NCBI RefSeq assembly: GCF_014203695.1 | Contig: NZ_JACHJO010000009.1 | Span: forward strand, 1-64,000 | DNA: 64,000 nt | Reading direction: 5' to 3' | Origin: Nocardiopsis algeriensis | GTDB lineage: Bacteria; Actinomycetota; Actinomycetes; Streptosporangiales; Streptosporangiaceae | Part shown: positions 25,767 through 35,727 of the stretch, in pieces | Layout: the number at the start of each line of letters is the position of its first letter | How positions within the stretch are numbered: the first letter of the stretch is position 1 | Notes under the pieces: generated by a model | Seen by the model: the letters and a program-made list of their open reading frames with translations, nothing else | The model's database searches: none | Told to the model about the DNA's origin: nothing | Made by a program: the position numbers and the translations under genes

Positions 25767-27568
25767 CTATCCGAGGGCCGCCGGCGTGCCGGAGGGCCCC
25801 TGCCCCGCGGGGGCGCCCTGCCAGCTGCGCCACAGGGCGGCGTAGCGCCCGCCCGCGGCGACCAGCCCGTCGTGCGTTCCCTGCTCGACGACGCGGCCCC
25901 CGTCCATGACGACGACCCGGTCCGCGGCCTGGGCCTGGGTGAGCCTGTGGGCGACCACCAGGGTGGTGCGCCCCTCGGTCGCGGCGAGGGCGGCCCTCTC
26001 CAGGCGGCGGGCGCCCGAACTGCCCGCCTCGGCGGTGGCCTCGTCCAACACGGCCACCGGGGGGTCGGCCAGGACCAGCCGGGCCAGGGCCAGGTGCTGG
26101 GCCTGCTCGGACGTCAGGGTGTGCCCGCCCTCGCCGACCACCGTGTGCAGGCCCTCGGGCAGCGCCCGCACCCACTCCAGGGCGCCGACCCGCTCCAGGG
26201 CGGCCAGGGCCTCGGCCTCGCCGGCCTCCGGGCGGGCCAGCGCCAGGTCCTCCAGCAGTGTCCCGGAGAACACGTGGGTCTCCTGGCTGACGAGGTAGAC
26301 GTGCTCGCGTACGCGCCGCTCCCCCAGTTCGGCCAGCGGGACCCCGCCCAGGTACACACCGCCCGAGGTCGGTTCGCGCAGGCCGCAGACCACCGCGGCC
26401 AGGGTGGTCTTGCCGGCTCCGCTGGCGCCCACCAGGGCGACCCGCTCGCCGGGCGCCACCTCCAGCGACACCTCGTCCAGCGCGGGAGGAGCCCCGTTCC
26501 CGTAGGTGTGGACGACCTCCTCGACCCTCAGGGAGGAGTCCTCGGGGTCCCGGCCGGTGTCCGGTTCGGGCTCCGCCGGGAGGTCGGCCACCCCGGCCAG
26601 GCGGGCCAGGCTCGCCCCGGCCGACTGCACCTCGTTGAAACTCATGACCAGGAAGATCATCGGTCCGAAGAGCCGGTGGAAGTACAGGGCGGCCGAGGTC
26701 ACCATGCCGACCGTGACCAGGTCGGCGCGCACCAGCCAGAAACCCGTCACGAGCACGGCGGCCAGGCCGGCGCACTCGGCCGCGTTGAGCCGCGCCCCGA
26801 ACCGGGTGAACAGGCGGAACACCGACAGGGTGATGTCCATGGCCGCCCGGGAGCGGTCGCCGACACGGCCCTCGTGCTCGGCCTCGAGCCGGTAGGCGCG
26901 CACGGCGGAACGCCCGCGCAGGGCCCCGATCATCGCGTGCGAGCGCTCCCCCATCGCCACCCTCTCCCGGGCGTAGTAGGGGCCCGAGCGCGGCAGGTAC
27001 CAGCGCAGCGCCAGCACGTACACGGGCATCGCGCACAGTCCGGCCAGGCCCAGGCGCCAGTCCAGCGCGGTCATGCCCGCCGCGGTGAGCAGCACGGTGG
27101 CGGCGGCCACCACGAGGTCGGCCCCGTTGCGTGCGATGCCGGCGGTGACCACGGCGACGTCGTCGCCGACCCGGGAGAGCAGGTCGCCGAGGCGGACGCG
27201 CTCCAGCCGGGCGGCAGGCATGTGCAGGACGCGGTCCATGACCCGCTCGCGCAGCCGGGCCAGGATCGTCTCTCCGGCCCGGCCGACGAACCAACCGCCC
27301 AGGCCGGTGAAGACCCCTCCGACGACCGCGGCGACGGCGATCAGCGCGACCGACCGGAGCACGGCGTCCATGCCCTCACCGGCCGCGACGGCGTCGACGA
27401 TGTCGCCGAGCACCCAGGGGGCGACCAGCCCGGCGGCGCCGCCCGCCAGCACGGCGGCCACAGCCAGGGCCACCGTCCGCCGGGAGGCGCGCACGCCCTC
27501 GCCGAGCACCGCCCAGGTGCGGCGGGCCGAGGCGGTGGGCAGGAGTTCGGTCTGTCGGGGTGCCGCGC

Positions 27569-27572
<4 letters not shown>
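25767..27572 (-). CDS. ABC exporter half-transporter B (siderophore export), degenerate signature
   Basis: A 601-residue membrane-ATPase fusion: six membrane spans (about 30-320), then the nucleotide-binding domain. Walker A ALVGASGAGKTT and Walker B VAVLDEATAEAGSS are intact, but the LSGGQ signature is replaced by LTSEQAQH. Its partner shows the opposite defect, so together they form one good ATP site. GTG 27572 overlaps the partner's stop (GTGA). This pair resembles exporters found next to actinobacterial hydroxamate siderophore genes; the substrate is inferred from the thioesterase, iron boxes and receptor nearby. Confidence 0.85.
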
Positions 27573-29290
<1,718 letters not shown>

Positions 29291-29639
29291 TCGGCGGGCC
29301 CCTGTGCGCACGGGTGCGGGGGTGCGCCTGCCGTCGGACGTGTGGTCATCGGGTGTTCGGACGTGGGGCCCCGCCTTCAGGCGGGGAAGAGAACGCCCTT
29401 CTCCTTCCCGGATCGGCCTTGTGAGGAGGTCGGACGGAACGTGGGGCCGGCCGGGGCACGGTGACCGGCGAGCGGGCCGGCGTCGCCCGCCCGCGGGGCC
29501 GGTGCGGGGCCTCGGCGGGCGCCCTCCCGGACAGGGCGGTAGGTGTCCGGGCGGAAGGCGGCCCGGCGTCCGACCGCCGCAGCCCCCTCCTCGCGGAGAG
29601 GCAAGGAAGCCAACGGTGCCCCACCCCCTGTTGTCGTGC

Positions 29640-29658
29640 CCAGGTCAGGCTAGCCAGC
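29640..29658 (-). promoter_or_regulatory. Weak iron-box-like site for the exporter operon
   Basis: CCAGGTCAGGCTAGCCAGC matches TTAGGTTAGGCTAACCTAA at 12 of 19 positions, with the AGG-AGGCTA core kept. It lies 350 bases upstream of the exporter start, so the leader would be long. Confidence 0.35.
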
Positions 29659-29758
29659 CGGACCGGCGGCGGCGAACGCGGGGCGGCCGGGTACCGTGCG
29701 GATGCGGGGCAACCGGGGATGGCTTGCGCTTGATGTACCTTTTCCACCACTATGATGC

Positions 29759-29777
29759 TTAGGCAAGGCTAAGCTCA
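29759..29777 (+). promoter_or_regulatory. Iron box (IdeR/DmdR-type)
   Basis: TTAGGCAAGGCTAAGCTCA matches the consensus at about 14 of 19 positions, 20 bases before the receptor start and just downstream of TATGAT. Binding would block transcription when iron is plentiful. Confidence 0.75.
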
Positions 29778-29797
29778 CCCCCAACGAATGAGGCCCC

Positions 29798-30796
29798 ATG
29801 TACCGCGGTCCGCTGACACGCGGCGGCACCCTCGCCGCCGGCGCGCTCTCCGTCGTCGTGCTCGCCGCCTGCGGGACCCCCGCCGACGGAACCGAGCCCT
29901 CCTCCGGCTCCACCGCCGAAGGCTACCCCGTCACCGTCGAGACCCTCTTCGGCGACGTGGTGATCGAGGACAGGCCCGAGAACGTCGTCGCCATGGGGTG
30001 GTCGGACGCCGAGACCGCGCTCGCGCTGGGCGTGCAGCCGGTCGGTGTGGCCGACTGGCAGGCCTACGGCGGCACCGGTGTGGGTCCCTGGGCCGCCGAC
30101 CTGTTCGAGGAGGAGCCCGCCCAGCTCGCCACCCTGGAGCCGAACCTGGAGGCGATCGCCGCCCTGGAGCCCGACGTCATCCTCGACACCCGCTCCGACC
30201 ACACCCAGGAGCGCCACGACCTGATGGCCCCGGTCGCCCCGGTGGTCGGCCCGCCGCCCGGCGTGGAGGTCACCTACGGCACCACCTGGCAGCAGCAGAC
30301 CCGCCAGGTCGCCGCGGTGCTCGGCGAGGACGAGCGCGGCGAAGAGCTCGTCGCCGAACTCGAGGGCCGCTTCGAGCAGATCCGGGAGGACCACCCCGAG
30401 TTCGCCGACACGACCATCGCGGTCGGCGCCTACTTCGACGGCCAGTACGGTGCCTACGTGCCCGGCGACTCCCGCGTCGACCTGCTCCAGGAACTCGGCT
30501 TCCAGTACAAGTCCGAGATCACCGACATGGCCGAGGGCGCGTTCTACGTCGATCTGAGCCAGGAGATGCTGGAGGTCCTCGATGCGGACCTGACCATCGT
30601 CTTCCCCATCGGCGACACCGCCCAGGACCTGCACGAGGACCCGGTGCTGCAGGGCATCCCCTCGGCGGAGGACGGCCGCCTCGTCGTCATGGACGACCTG
30701 GAACTGGCCAACGCCTTCTCCAGCGGCTCGGCGCTGGGCGTCTCCTACGCCCTGGACGGGATCGTTCCGCTCGTCCAGGAGCACCTCCAGGACTGA
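29798..30796 (+). CDS. Iron-siderophore ABC transporter substrate-binding lipoprotein
   Basis: A 332-residue FepB-type receptor. The signal sequence ends in the lipobox LAAC with lipid-anchor cysteine C25. The body carries YPVTVETLFGDVVIEDRPEN, the strand pattern typical of ferric-hydroxamate/citrate receptors, then ATLEPNLEAIAALEPDVIL and the C-terminal lobe ending in QEHLQD. It presents ferric siderophore to a permease that is not encoded here, so it works with a FecCD system elsewhere. ATG 29798 directly follows an iron box; a very strong hairpin ends the transcript. Confidence 0.9.
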   Translation: MYRGPLTRGGTLAAGALSVVVLAACGTPADGTEPSSGSTAEGYPVTVETLFGDVVIEDRPENVVAMGWSDAETALALGVQPVGVADWQAYGGTGVGPWAADLFEEEPAQLATLEPNLEAIAALEPDVILDTRSDHTQERHDLMAPVAPVVGPPPGVEVTYGTTWQQQTRQVAAVLGEDERGEELVAELEGRFEQIREDHPEFADTTIAVGAYFDGQYGAYVPGDSRVDLLQELGFQYKSEITDMAEGAFYVDLSQEMLEVLDADLTIVFPIGDTAQDLHEDPVLQGIPSAEDGRLVVMDDLELANAFSSGSALGVSYALDGIVPLVQEHLQD

Positions 30797-30803
30797 AGTC
30801 TCG

Positions 30804-30840
30804 GCGGCGGGGGCCGGCGCGGCGCGCCGGCCCCCGCCGC
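30804..30840. terminator. Strong terminator hairpin after the siderophore receptor
   Basis: Perfect 17-bp GC stem (30804-30820 with 30824-30840) and a 3-base loop, starting 8 bases after the receptor stop. Confidence 0.75.
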
Positions 30841-30900
30841 TTCTCTGCCGGAGCCCGCCCCGGACCCGGGCGGCGCGGGGCCGGGTCCTCCGGGCACCCG

Positions 30901-31734
30901 TCAGGCGGCGGCCACGCCGACCTGCAGCTCGGTCACCCACTCCTCCTCGGGAGCGGGCATGGAGACCGTGTAGACCTCGTAGGCGCGGCCCTGGGGCACC
31001 ATGCCGTTCTCGGCGACCGCCTCCATGAGCACGGTCCAGCTCCCGCCGATCGTCGCCATCGCCCCCTTGTGGGTGAGGACCGCGGCGCGTTCCACGGCGG
31101 GCAGGTCGACGACCTCGAAGCCTTCGCCGGCCGGGGTTCCTGCGGGGACCGTGAATCCGGCGAACACGCGCACCTCCCCGTCGCCTCCCAGCGGTGCCTC
31201 GACCGCCTCGTAGAAGGAGACGGCGCCGCCGTCACAGGTCAGGCCCGCGGTCTGCAGCGCCGCGGCCACCTTTCCGAACAGGGACGACACGACGGGACCG
31301 ATCTGCGGCTGGTTGAAGCCCTCCGCCCGAGCCGATCCGACGGCCACCGTGCGGGCCGGCAAGGCCCGGACGTCGATGTGTTCCAGGGACATGGCGTCTC
31401 CCTCCAGAGCTCGGAGCCTGGCCTCCACCCGGTGCAGGCGCTCGGTGTCCCGCCGGATCCGCTCTCGGAGGTCGCTGCCGCGTTCACGCAGCAGGGCGGC
31501 CAGCTCCTCCCGGTCCACCCGTCCGTGGACGACGGCGGCGACCTGCCCGAGCGTGAGGCCGAGGTCCTTCAGGGCCAGGGCACGCACGAGCTGGAGGAAC
31601 TGCTCCTCCGAGTAGAAGCGGTATCCGGTGTGCGGATCGACGCGGGCGGGTGTGAGCAGGCCGACGGCGTCGTAGTGCCGCAGCATCCGCACCGAGACCC
31701 GTCCGAGCGAGGCGAATTCTCCGATCGTGTACAT
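30901..31734 (-). CDS. MerR-family regulator with GyrI-like effector domain
   Basis: A 277-residue regulator. The N-terminal MerR helix-turn-helix (YTIGEFASLGRVSVRMLRHY) with the wing VDPHTGYRFYS is followed by a coiled-coil dimer helix (about 80-115) and a C-terminal effector-binding domain of the BmrR/GyrI type (EVVDLPAVERAAVLTHKG). Such proteins bind lipophilic cations or drugs and activate an efflux gene. No obvious target adjoins it except itself. ATG 31734 has GGAGGA upstream, and a MerR-type dyad sits within its own promoter. Confidence 0.9.
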   Translation of the reverse strand: MYTIGEFASLGRVSVRMLRHYDAVGLLTPARVDPHTGYRFYSEEQFLQLVRALALKDLGLTLGQVAAVVHGRVDREELAALLRERGSDLRERIRRDTERLHRVEARLRALEGDAMSLEHIDVRALPARTVAVGSARAEGFNQPQIGPVVSSLFGKVAAALQTAGLTCDGGAVSFYEAVEAPLGGDGEVRVFAGFTVPAGTPAGEGFEVVDLPAVERAAVLTHKGAMATIGGSWTVLMEAVAENGMVPQGRAYEVYTVSMPAPEEEWVTELQVGVAAA

Positions 31735-31743
31735 GGCTCCTCC

Positions 31744-31774
31744 ACGGTCGGCCCTGACACCGTGTCAGGGTCAA
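31744..31774 (-). promoter_or_regulatory. MerR-type promoter with 19-bp dyad operator
   Basis: The perfect dyad CCCTGACACCGTGTCAGGG (31752-31770) sits between a minus-strand TTGACC (-35; 31769-31774) and GACCGT (31744-31749). The spacer is 19 bases, the elongated spacing that MerR proteins untwist. Autoregulation is likely. Confidence 0.65.
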
Positions 31775-31857
31775 GCCGCCGACCGCTGCGGGCCGCCGGG
31801 CCACCAGGCTCGCCGGGGAGGCCCCCGGTGGCAAGCCGGGGAGGATCTCCGCGAGCT

Positions 31858-31873
31858 GGACACACGTGTGTCC
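31858..31873. promoter_or_regulatory. Perfect 16-bp palindrome before the molybdopterin oxidoreductase
   Basis: GGACACACGTGTGTCC, ending 17 bases before the ATG at 31891, followed by CACAAT where a -10 for a leaderless transcript would be. A good operator candidate for an unidentified regulator. Confidence 0.55.
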
Positions 31874-31890
31874 GGTGCCACAATCTCGGT

Positions 31891-34200
31891 ATGAGGAACC
31901 GACGCCCCACCGCGCCCGACCCCGTTCAGGACTCGCCCGCCGTCGGCCCGCCCGAGAACGCCGCGGCCGGACTGACCGCGGTGCTCAACAGCATGCGGCT
32001 GGTGGGCGAGCACGCCGGGGTGCGGCGCGGACTTCCCGCGATGCTGGCCGTCAACCAGAAGGAGGGCTTCGACTGCCCCGGCTGCGCCTGGCCCGAAGGA
32101 GACCGGCGCCACCGCGCGGAGTTCTGCGAGAACGGGGCCAAGGCGGTCGCCGAGGAGGCCACCTCGCGGGCCCTGACCTCCGACTTCTTCGCCGCCCACC
32201 CCGTGAGCGAGCTGGCGGAGCGCTCCGGTTACTGGCTGGGGCAGCAGGGCCGGCTCACCGAGCCCCTGTACCTGGCCGAGGGCGCCTCCCACTACACCCC
32301 CATCGGCTGGGACGAGGCCCTGGACATGGTCGCCTCCGAGCTCAGGGCCATGGACTCCCCCGACGAAGCCGTCTTCTACACCTCCGGCCGCACCAGCAAC
32401 GAGGCTGCGTTCTGCTACCAGCTCTTCGCCCGCCAGCTGGGCACCAACAACATGCCCGACTGCTCGAACATGTGCCACGAGTCGTCCGGCTCCGCCCTGA
32501 GCGAGACCATAGGCGTCGGCAAGGGCAGCGTCTCCCTCGAGGACCTGTACAAGGCCGACCTGATCATCGTCGCCGGCCAGAACCCGGGCACCAACCATCC
32601 GCGCATGCTCTCGGCCCTGGAGCGCGCCAAGCGCGCCGGTGCCCGCATCGTCACGGTCAACCCGCTGCCCGAGGCGGGGATGCGGGAGTTCCGCAACCCG
32701 CAGGAGGTCGGCGGCCTGCTGCTGGGCAGGGGCACCAGGCTGACCGACCTGTTCGCGCAGATCCGCCTGGGCGGCGACCTGGCGCTGTTCTCCGCCGTCA
32801 ACCGTCTGCTCCTGGAGGCCGACCGCCGCGGCGAGGAGGTGCTGGACCGGGAGTTCATCTCCGCCTGCACCCACGGTTTCGACGCGTTCGCCGAGGCGCT
32901 GCTGTCCGAGCCCGAGGAGGAGTTCTGGGCGCGGGTGGAGAGGGACACCGGGCTGGAGCGGTCCCTGGTGGAGGAGATCGCCGCCCTGGCGGCCGCCTCG
33001 GAGCGGACCGTGGTGTGCTGGGCGATGGGCCTGACCCAGCACAGGCACTCGGTGCCCATCATCCGCGAGGTCGTGAACTTCCTGCTGCTGCGCGGCAACA
33101 TCGGCCGCCCCGGCGCTGGTGTGTGCCCGGTGCGCGGGCACTCCAACGTGCAGGGCGACCGCACGATGGGCATCGTCGAGCGCCCCGCCGAGAGCTTCCT
33201 GGACGCGTTGGAGGCCGAGTTCGGCTTCGCCCCGCCGCGAAGGCACGGCCACGACACCGTCAACGCGATCCACGCGATGGCCCGGGGCGAGGTGCGGGTG
33301 TTCTTCGCCATGGGCGGCAACTTCGTGCACGCCTCCCCCGACACCGGATTCACCGAGGAGGCCATGCGCCGTGTGGGGCTGACCGTGCACGTGTCCACCA
33401 AGCTCAACCGCTCGCACGTGGTGACGGGGACGAGGGCGCTGATCCTGCCCGCACTGGCGCGCAGCGACCGGGACCTGCACGAGGGCCGGGCGCGCTGGGT
33501 GACGGTGGAGGACTCCATGTCCCGGGTGCACGCCTCCCACGGGGTGCTGCCGCCGCTGTCGGAGGGCATGCGCTCCGAGGTCGACATCGTCCGCGACCTG
33601 GCGGGCAGGATGTTCGGCGACAGCCCGGTGGAGTGGTCGGGGATGGCCGACCACGACCGGATCCGCGACCACGTGGCCGCGGTGGTCCCGGGCTTCGAGG
33701 ACTTCAACGCCAGGGCCCGCCGCCGCGACGGGTTCACCCTGCCGCACTCCCCGCGCGACGAGCGGCGCTTCCCGACCGCGACGGGGAAGGCGAACTTCAC
33801 CGTGAACGGCTCCTACGCGCCCGAGGTCCCCGAGGGGCGCCTGCTGCTGCAGACACTGCGCTCGCACGACCAGTACAACACCACCGTGTACGGCCTGGAC
33901 GACCGCTACCGGGGCATCAGGAACGGCCGCCGGGTCGTCCTGGTCAACCCCGAGGACGCCCGGGAGCTCGGGCTGGCGGACGGCTCCCTGACCGACATCG
34001 TGGGCGAGTGGCCCGACGGCCGCGAGCGCCGGGCCGCCCGCTTCCGGGTGGTGCACTACCCGACGGCGCGCGGGTGCGCGGCCTCCTACTACCCCGAGAC
34101 GAACGTGCTGGTGCCGCTGGACTCCACGGCCGAGGTGAGCAACACCCCCACGTCGAAGTCGGTGGTGGTGCGCTTCGAGCCCGCGTCCGGGCCCGTGTAG
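31891..34200 (+). CDS. FdhF/YdeP-family molybdopterin oxidoreductase
   Basis: A 769-residue oxidoreductase that binds a molybdopterin guanine dinucleotide cofactor, similar in length to YdeP. Near the N-terminus only a short FDCPGCAWPEGD motif is seen, not the full four-cysteine iron-sulfur set of true formate dehydrogenases. The pocket region MPDCSNMCHESSG has C191 and C195, with cysteine rather than selenocysteine. Further motifs are AGQNPGTNHPRML, LRGNIGRPGAGVCPVRGHSN and, at the C-terminus, LLLQTLRSHDQYNTTVYG. The physiological substrate of this family is unresolved; YdeP is tied to acid resistance. ATG 31891 has no ribosome site and is probably leaderless. Confidence 0.85.
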   Translation: MRNRRPTAPDPVQDSPAVGPPENAAAGLTAVLNSMRLVGEHAGVRRGLPAMLAVNQKEGFDCPGCAWPEGDRRHRAEFCENGAKAVAEEATSRALTSDFFAAHPVSELAERSGYWLGQQGRLTEPLYLAEGASHYTPIGWDEALDMVASELRAMDSPDEAVFYTSGRTSNEAAFCYQLFARQLGTNNMPDCSNMCHESSGSALSETIGVGKGSVSLEDLYKADLIIVAGQNPGTNHPRMLSALERAKRAGARIVTVNPLPEAGMREFRNPQEVGGLLLGRGTRLTDLFAQIRLGGDLALFSAVNRLLLEADRRGEEVLDREFISACTHGFDAFAEALLSEPEEEFWARVERDTGLERSLVEEIAALAAASERTVVCWAMGLTQHRHSVPIIREVVNFLLLRGNIGRPGAGVCPVRGHSNVQGDRTMGIVERPAESFLDALEAEFGFAPPRRHGHDTVNAIHAMARGEVRVFFAMGGNFVHASPDTGFTEEAMRRVGLTVHVSTKLNRSHVVTGTRALILPALARSDRDLHEGRARWVTVEDSMSRVHASHGVLPPLSEGMRSEVDIVRDLAGRMFGDSPVEWSGMADHDRIRDHVAAVVPGFEDFNARARRRDGFTLPHSPRDERRFPTATGKANFTVNGSYAPEVPEGRLLLQTLRSHDQYNTTVYGLDDRYRGIRNGRRVVLVNPEDARELGLADGSLTDIVGEWPDGRERRAARFRVVHYPTARGCAASYYPETNVLVPLDSTAEVSNTPTSKSVVVRFEPASGPV

Positions 34201-34257
34201 CGGCGGCGGGGGCGCCCCGGCACTGCCCCGCCCGGAGGGCGTCCGTATCCTGTGGCG

Positions 34258-34893
34258 ATGCCGACCATCTACCTGATCCGCCACGGGAAGGCTTCTCCCG
34301 AGGCGGACGACTACGACGAGTTGAGCCCTCCCGGGCACGAGCAGGCGCGTCTCCTGGGCGCCGAGATCAAGCGGCGCGAGCTGCGCGTGGGCCCGGTCGT
34401 GACGGGCACGCTGCGCAGGCAGCGGCAGACGGCCGCCGCGGCGCTGGCCGAGTCGGGGATCGGCGCGGAGCCGGTCGCCGACGCGCGCTGGAACGAGTAC
34501 GAGCACCTGGAGCTGCTGGACCGCCACGTGATCGGCGAGGGCAGCGTGCAGGAGCGGCTGGAGGCCGCCCTGAGCGCGTGGACCGCCGCCGGAGGCAGCG
34601 GTCCGGGCACCTGGGCGGGGTTCCGCGACGGCGCGATGGCGGCGCTGTCGGACGTGACCGCGGGCCTGGGCAAGGGTGAGACGGCCCTGGTGTTCACCTC
34701 CGCCGGGGTGATCTCGGCGGTGTGCTCGACGATCCTGGGCACGTCCGTCCCCGGGTTCCTGGCGATGAACCGGGTCGTGGTCAACGCTTCGGTGAGCAAG
34801 ATCGTCCACGGCCGGGGCGGCACCCAGCTGCTCTCCTTCAACGACCACGCGCACCTGGAGCGGCCGGGGGCGAATCTGATGACCTACCGCTGA
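34258..34893 (+). CDS. Histidine phosphatase (phosphoglycerate mutase-like)
   Basis: A 211-residue histidine phosphatase with the phospho-histidine motif LIRHGKAS at residues 6-13 and ALVFTSAGVISAV as the second catalytic segment. In that segment the usual histidine of the SHG motif is replaced (TSAG), which may alter activity. The substrate is unknown. GTG 34252 is an alternative start two codons earlier; neither has a strong ribosome site. It is convergent with aroQ. Confidence 0.85.
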   Translation: MPTIYLIRHGKASPEADDYDELSPPGHEQARLLGAEIKRRELRVGPVVTGTLRRQRQTAAAALAESGIGAEPVADARWNEYEHLELLDRHVIGEGSVQERLEAALSAWTAAGGSGPGTWAGFRDGAMAALSDVTAGLGKGETALVFTSAGVISAVCSTILGTSVPGFLAMNRVVVNASVSKIVHGRGGTQLLSFNDHAHLERPGANLMTYR

Positions 34894-34911
34894 TATCCGT
34901 GCCCCTCGGAA

Positions 34912-34925
34912 ACCGACCGGTCGGT
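34912..34925. promoter_or_regulatory. TetR-operator-like 14-bp palindrome
   Basis: ACCGACCGGTCGGT is a perfect palindrome in the gap between two convergent stops. It has the form of actinobacterial TetR operators and matches 13 of 14 bases of the site at 35678. Here it could equally be part of a terminator. Confidence 0.4.
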
Positions 34926-34956
34926 ACCGGCGGTCGGCCCGCAGGCCGGCTGCCGG

Positions 34957-35421
34957 TCAGCCGCGCTCGGCGGCGCGCCGGAGCACGGCACGCAGGCCCA
35001 GCTCGTAGCCGAAGACGCCGCATCCGGCGACGTAACCCGCTGCCACGGGTGCGGTGACGGAGGTGTGGCGGAACTCCTCGCGCGCGTAGACGTTGGAGAT
35101 GTGCACCTCCACCACCGGCGCCTCGATCGCGTCGATCGCGTCGCGCAGCGCGATGCCGTAGTGGGCGTAGGCACCGGGGTTGAACACCACACCCGCCCAG
35201 TGGCGGGCGGCGTGGAGGCGGTCGACGAGCTCGCCCTCGCTGTTGCTCTGCGCGCACACCACCTCCACGCCCAGCTCCCGGCCGAGCTCGGTCACCCGCC
35301 GCTCGACCTCGGCCAGGGTCGTGGTGCCGTACTGCCGCGGGTCGCGGGTGCCCAGCAGGTTGAGGTTGGGCCCGTTGAGCAGCAGAACGGTGCGGGAGGG
35401 GTCAGCAGGTACGTGCGGCAT
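34957..35421 (-). CDS. aroQ: Type II 3-dehydroquinate dehydratase
   Basis: A 154-residue enzyme of the shikimate pathway: 3-dehydroquinate to 3-dehydroshikimate. Key segments are intact: LNGPNLNLLGTRDPRQYG with the catalytic tyrosine, SNSEGELVDRLH, NPGAYAHYG, and VEVHISNVYAREEFRHTS with the catalytic histidine and flexible loop arginine. The length is normal for the dodecameric type II family. ATG 35421 has AAGGAG upstream. It is not in an aro operon here. Confidence 0.96.
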   Translation of the reverse strand: MPHVPADPSRTVLLLNGPNLNLLGTRDPRQYGTTTLAEVERRVTELGRELGVEVVCAQSNSEGELVDRLHAARHWAGVVFNPGAYAHYGIALRDAIDAIEAPVVEVHISNVYAREEFRHTSVTAPVAAGYVAGCGVFGYELGLRAVLRRAAERG

Positions 35422-35677
35422 GTGGGTGGTGCTCCTTCTCGGCTCACCGACAGCCTAGATGTAGTGACCTGATCATCGTGGTCGCCGCTGCCCTTCGCGA
35501 GCGGAGTTCCGGTGCGTTCCGTACGAGGCCGGGCACGGGTCCGGAGCGGCTTTCCACCGGCCGGAGGGACCGCGGCGGGAAACGCGCCGGGACACCCCAC
35601 GGCGGAACGGGTGTCCGCCACACGTGCCCCGCAGGCGCGGTCCCCGGTGGCGGGGGCGTATTCTGCGCAGATAGCGT

Positions 35678-35691
35678 ACCGACCAGTCGGT
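35678..35691 (+). promoter_or_regulatory. TetR-operator-like dyad before the acyl-CoA dehydrogenase
   Basis: ACCGACCAGTCGGT, perfect six-base arms around CA, 36 bases before the GTG at 35728. Sites of this form are bound by TetR regulators of fatty-acid genes in actinomycetes. The surrounding 35422-35727 gap holds nothing else I can support. Confidence 0.6.
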
Positions 35692-35727
35692 CTTGTCATC
35701 CGGACCCGATCCCGAGGAGGCGGCCCC

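Larger units (their letters stand above)
29291..29797. other. Divergent intergenic region between siderophore exporter and receptor
   Basis: About 500 bases without a supported gene. It holds a GCCCCGCC-TTCA-GGCGGGG hairpin near 29369-29388, a weak iron-box-like site for the exporter operon (29640-29658), and a promoter-like TATGAT at 29751-29756 just before the receptor's iron box. I looked for a riboswitch-like consensus on the minus strand and saw none. The remaining GC-rich stretch is unexplained. Confidence 0.6.

Noticed and set aside
29369-29388. GCCCCGCC-TTCA-GGCGGGG hairpin as an attenuator of the exporter operon
   Set aside because: It is 80 bases upstream of the start with no T tract or leader peptide; could be structural chance in GC-rich DNA.
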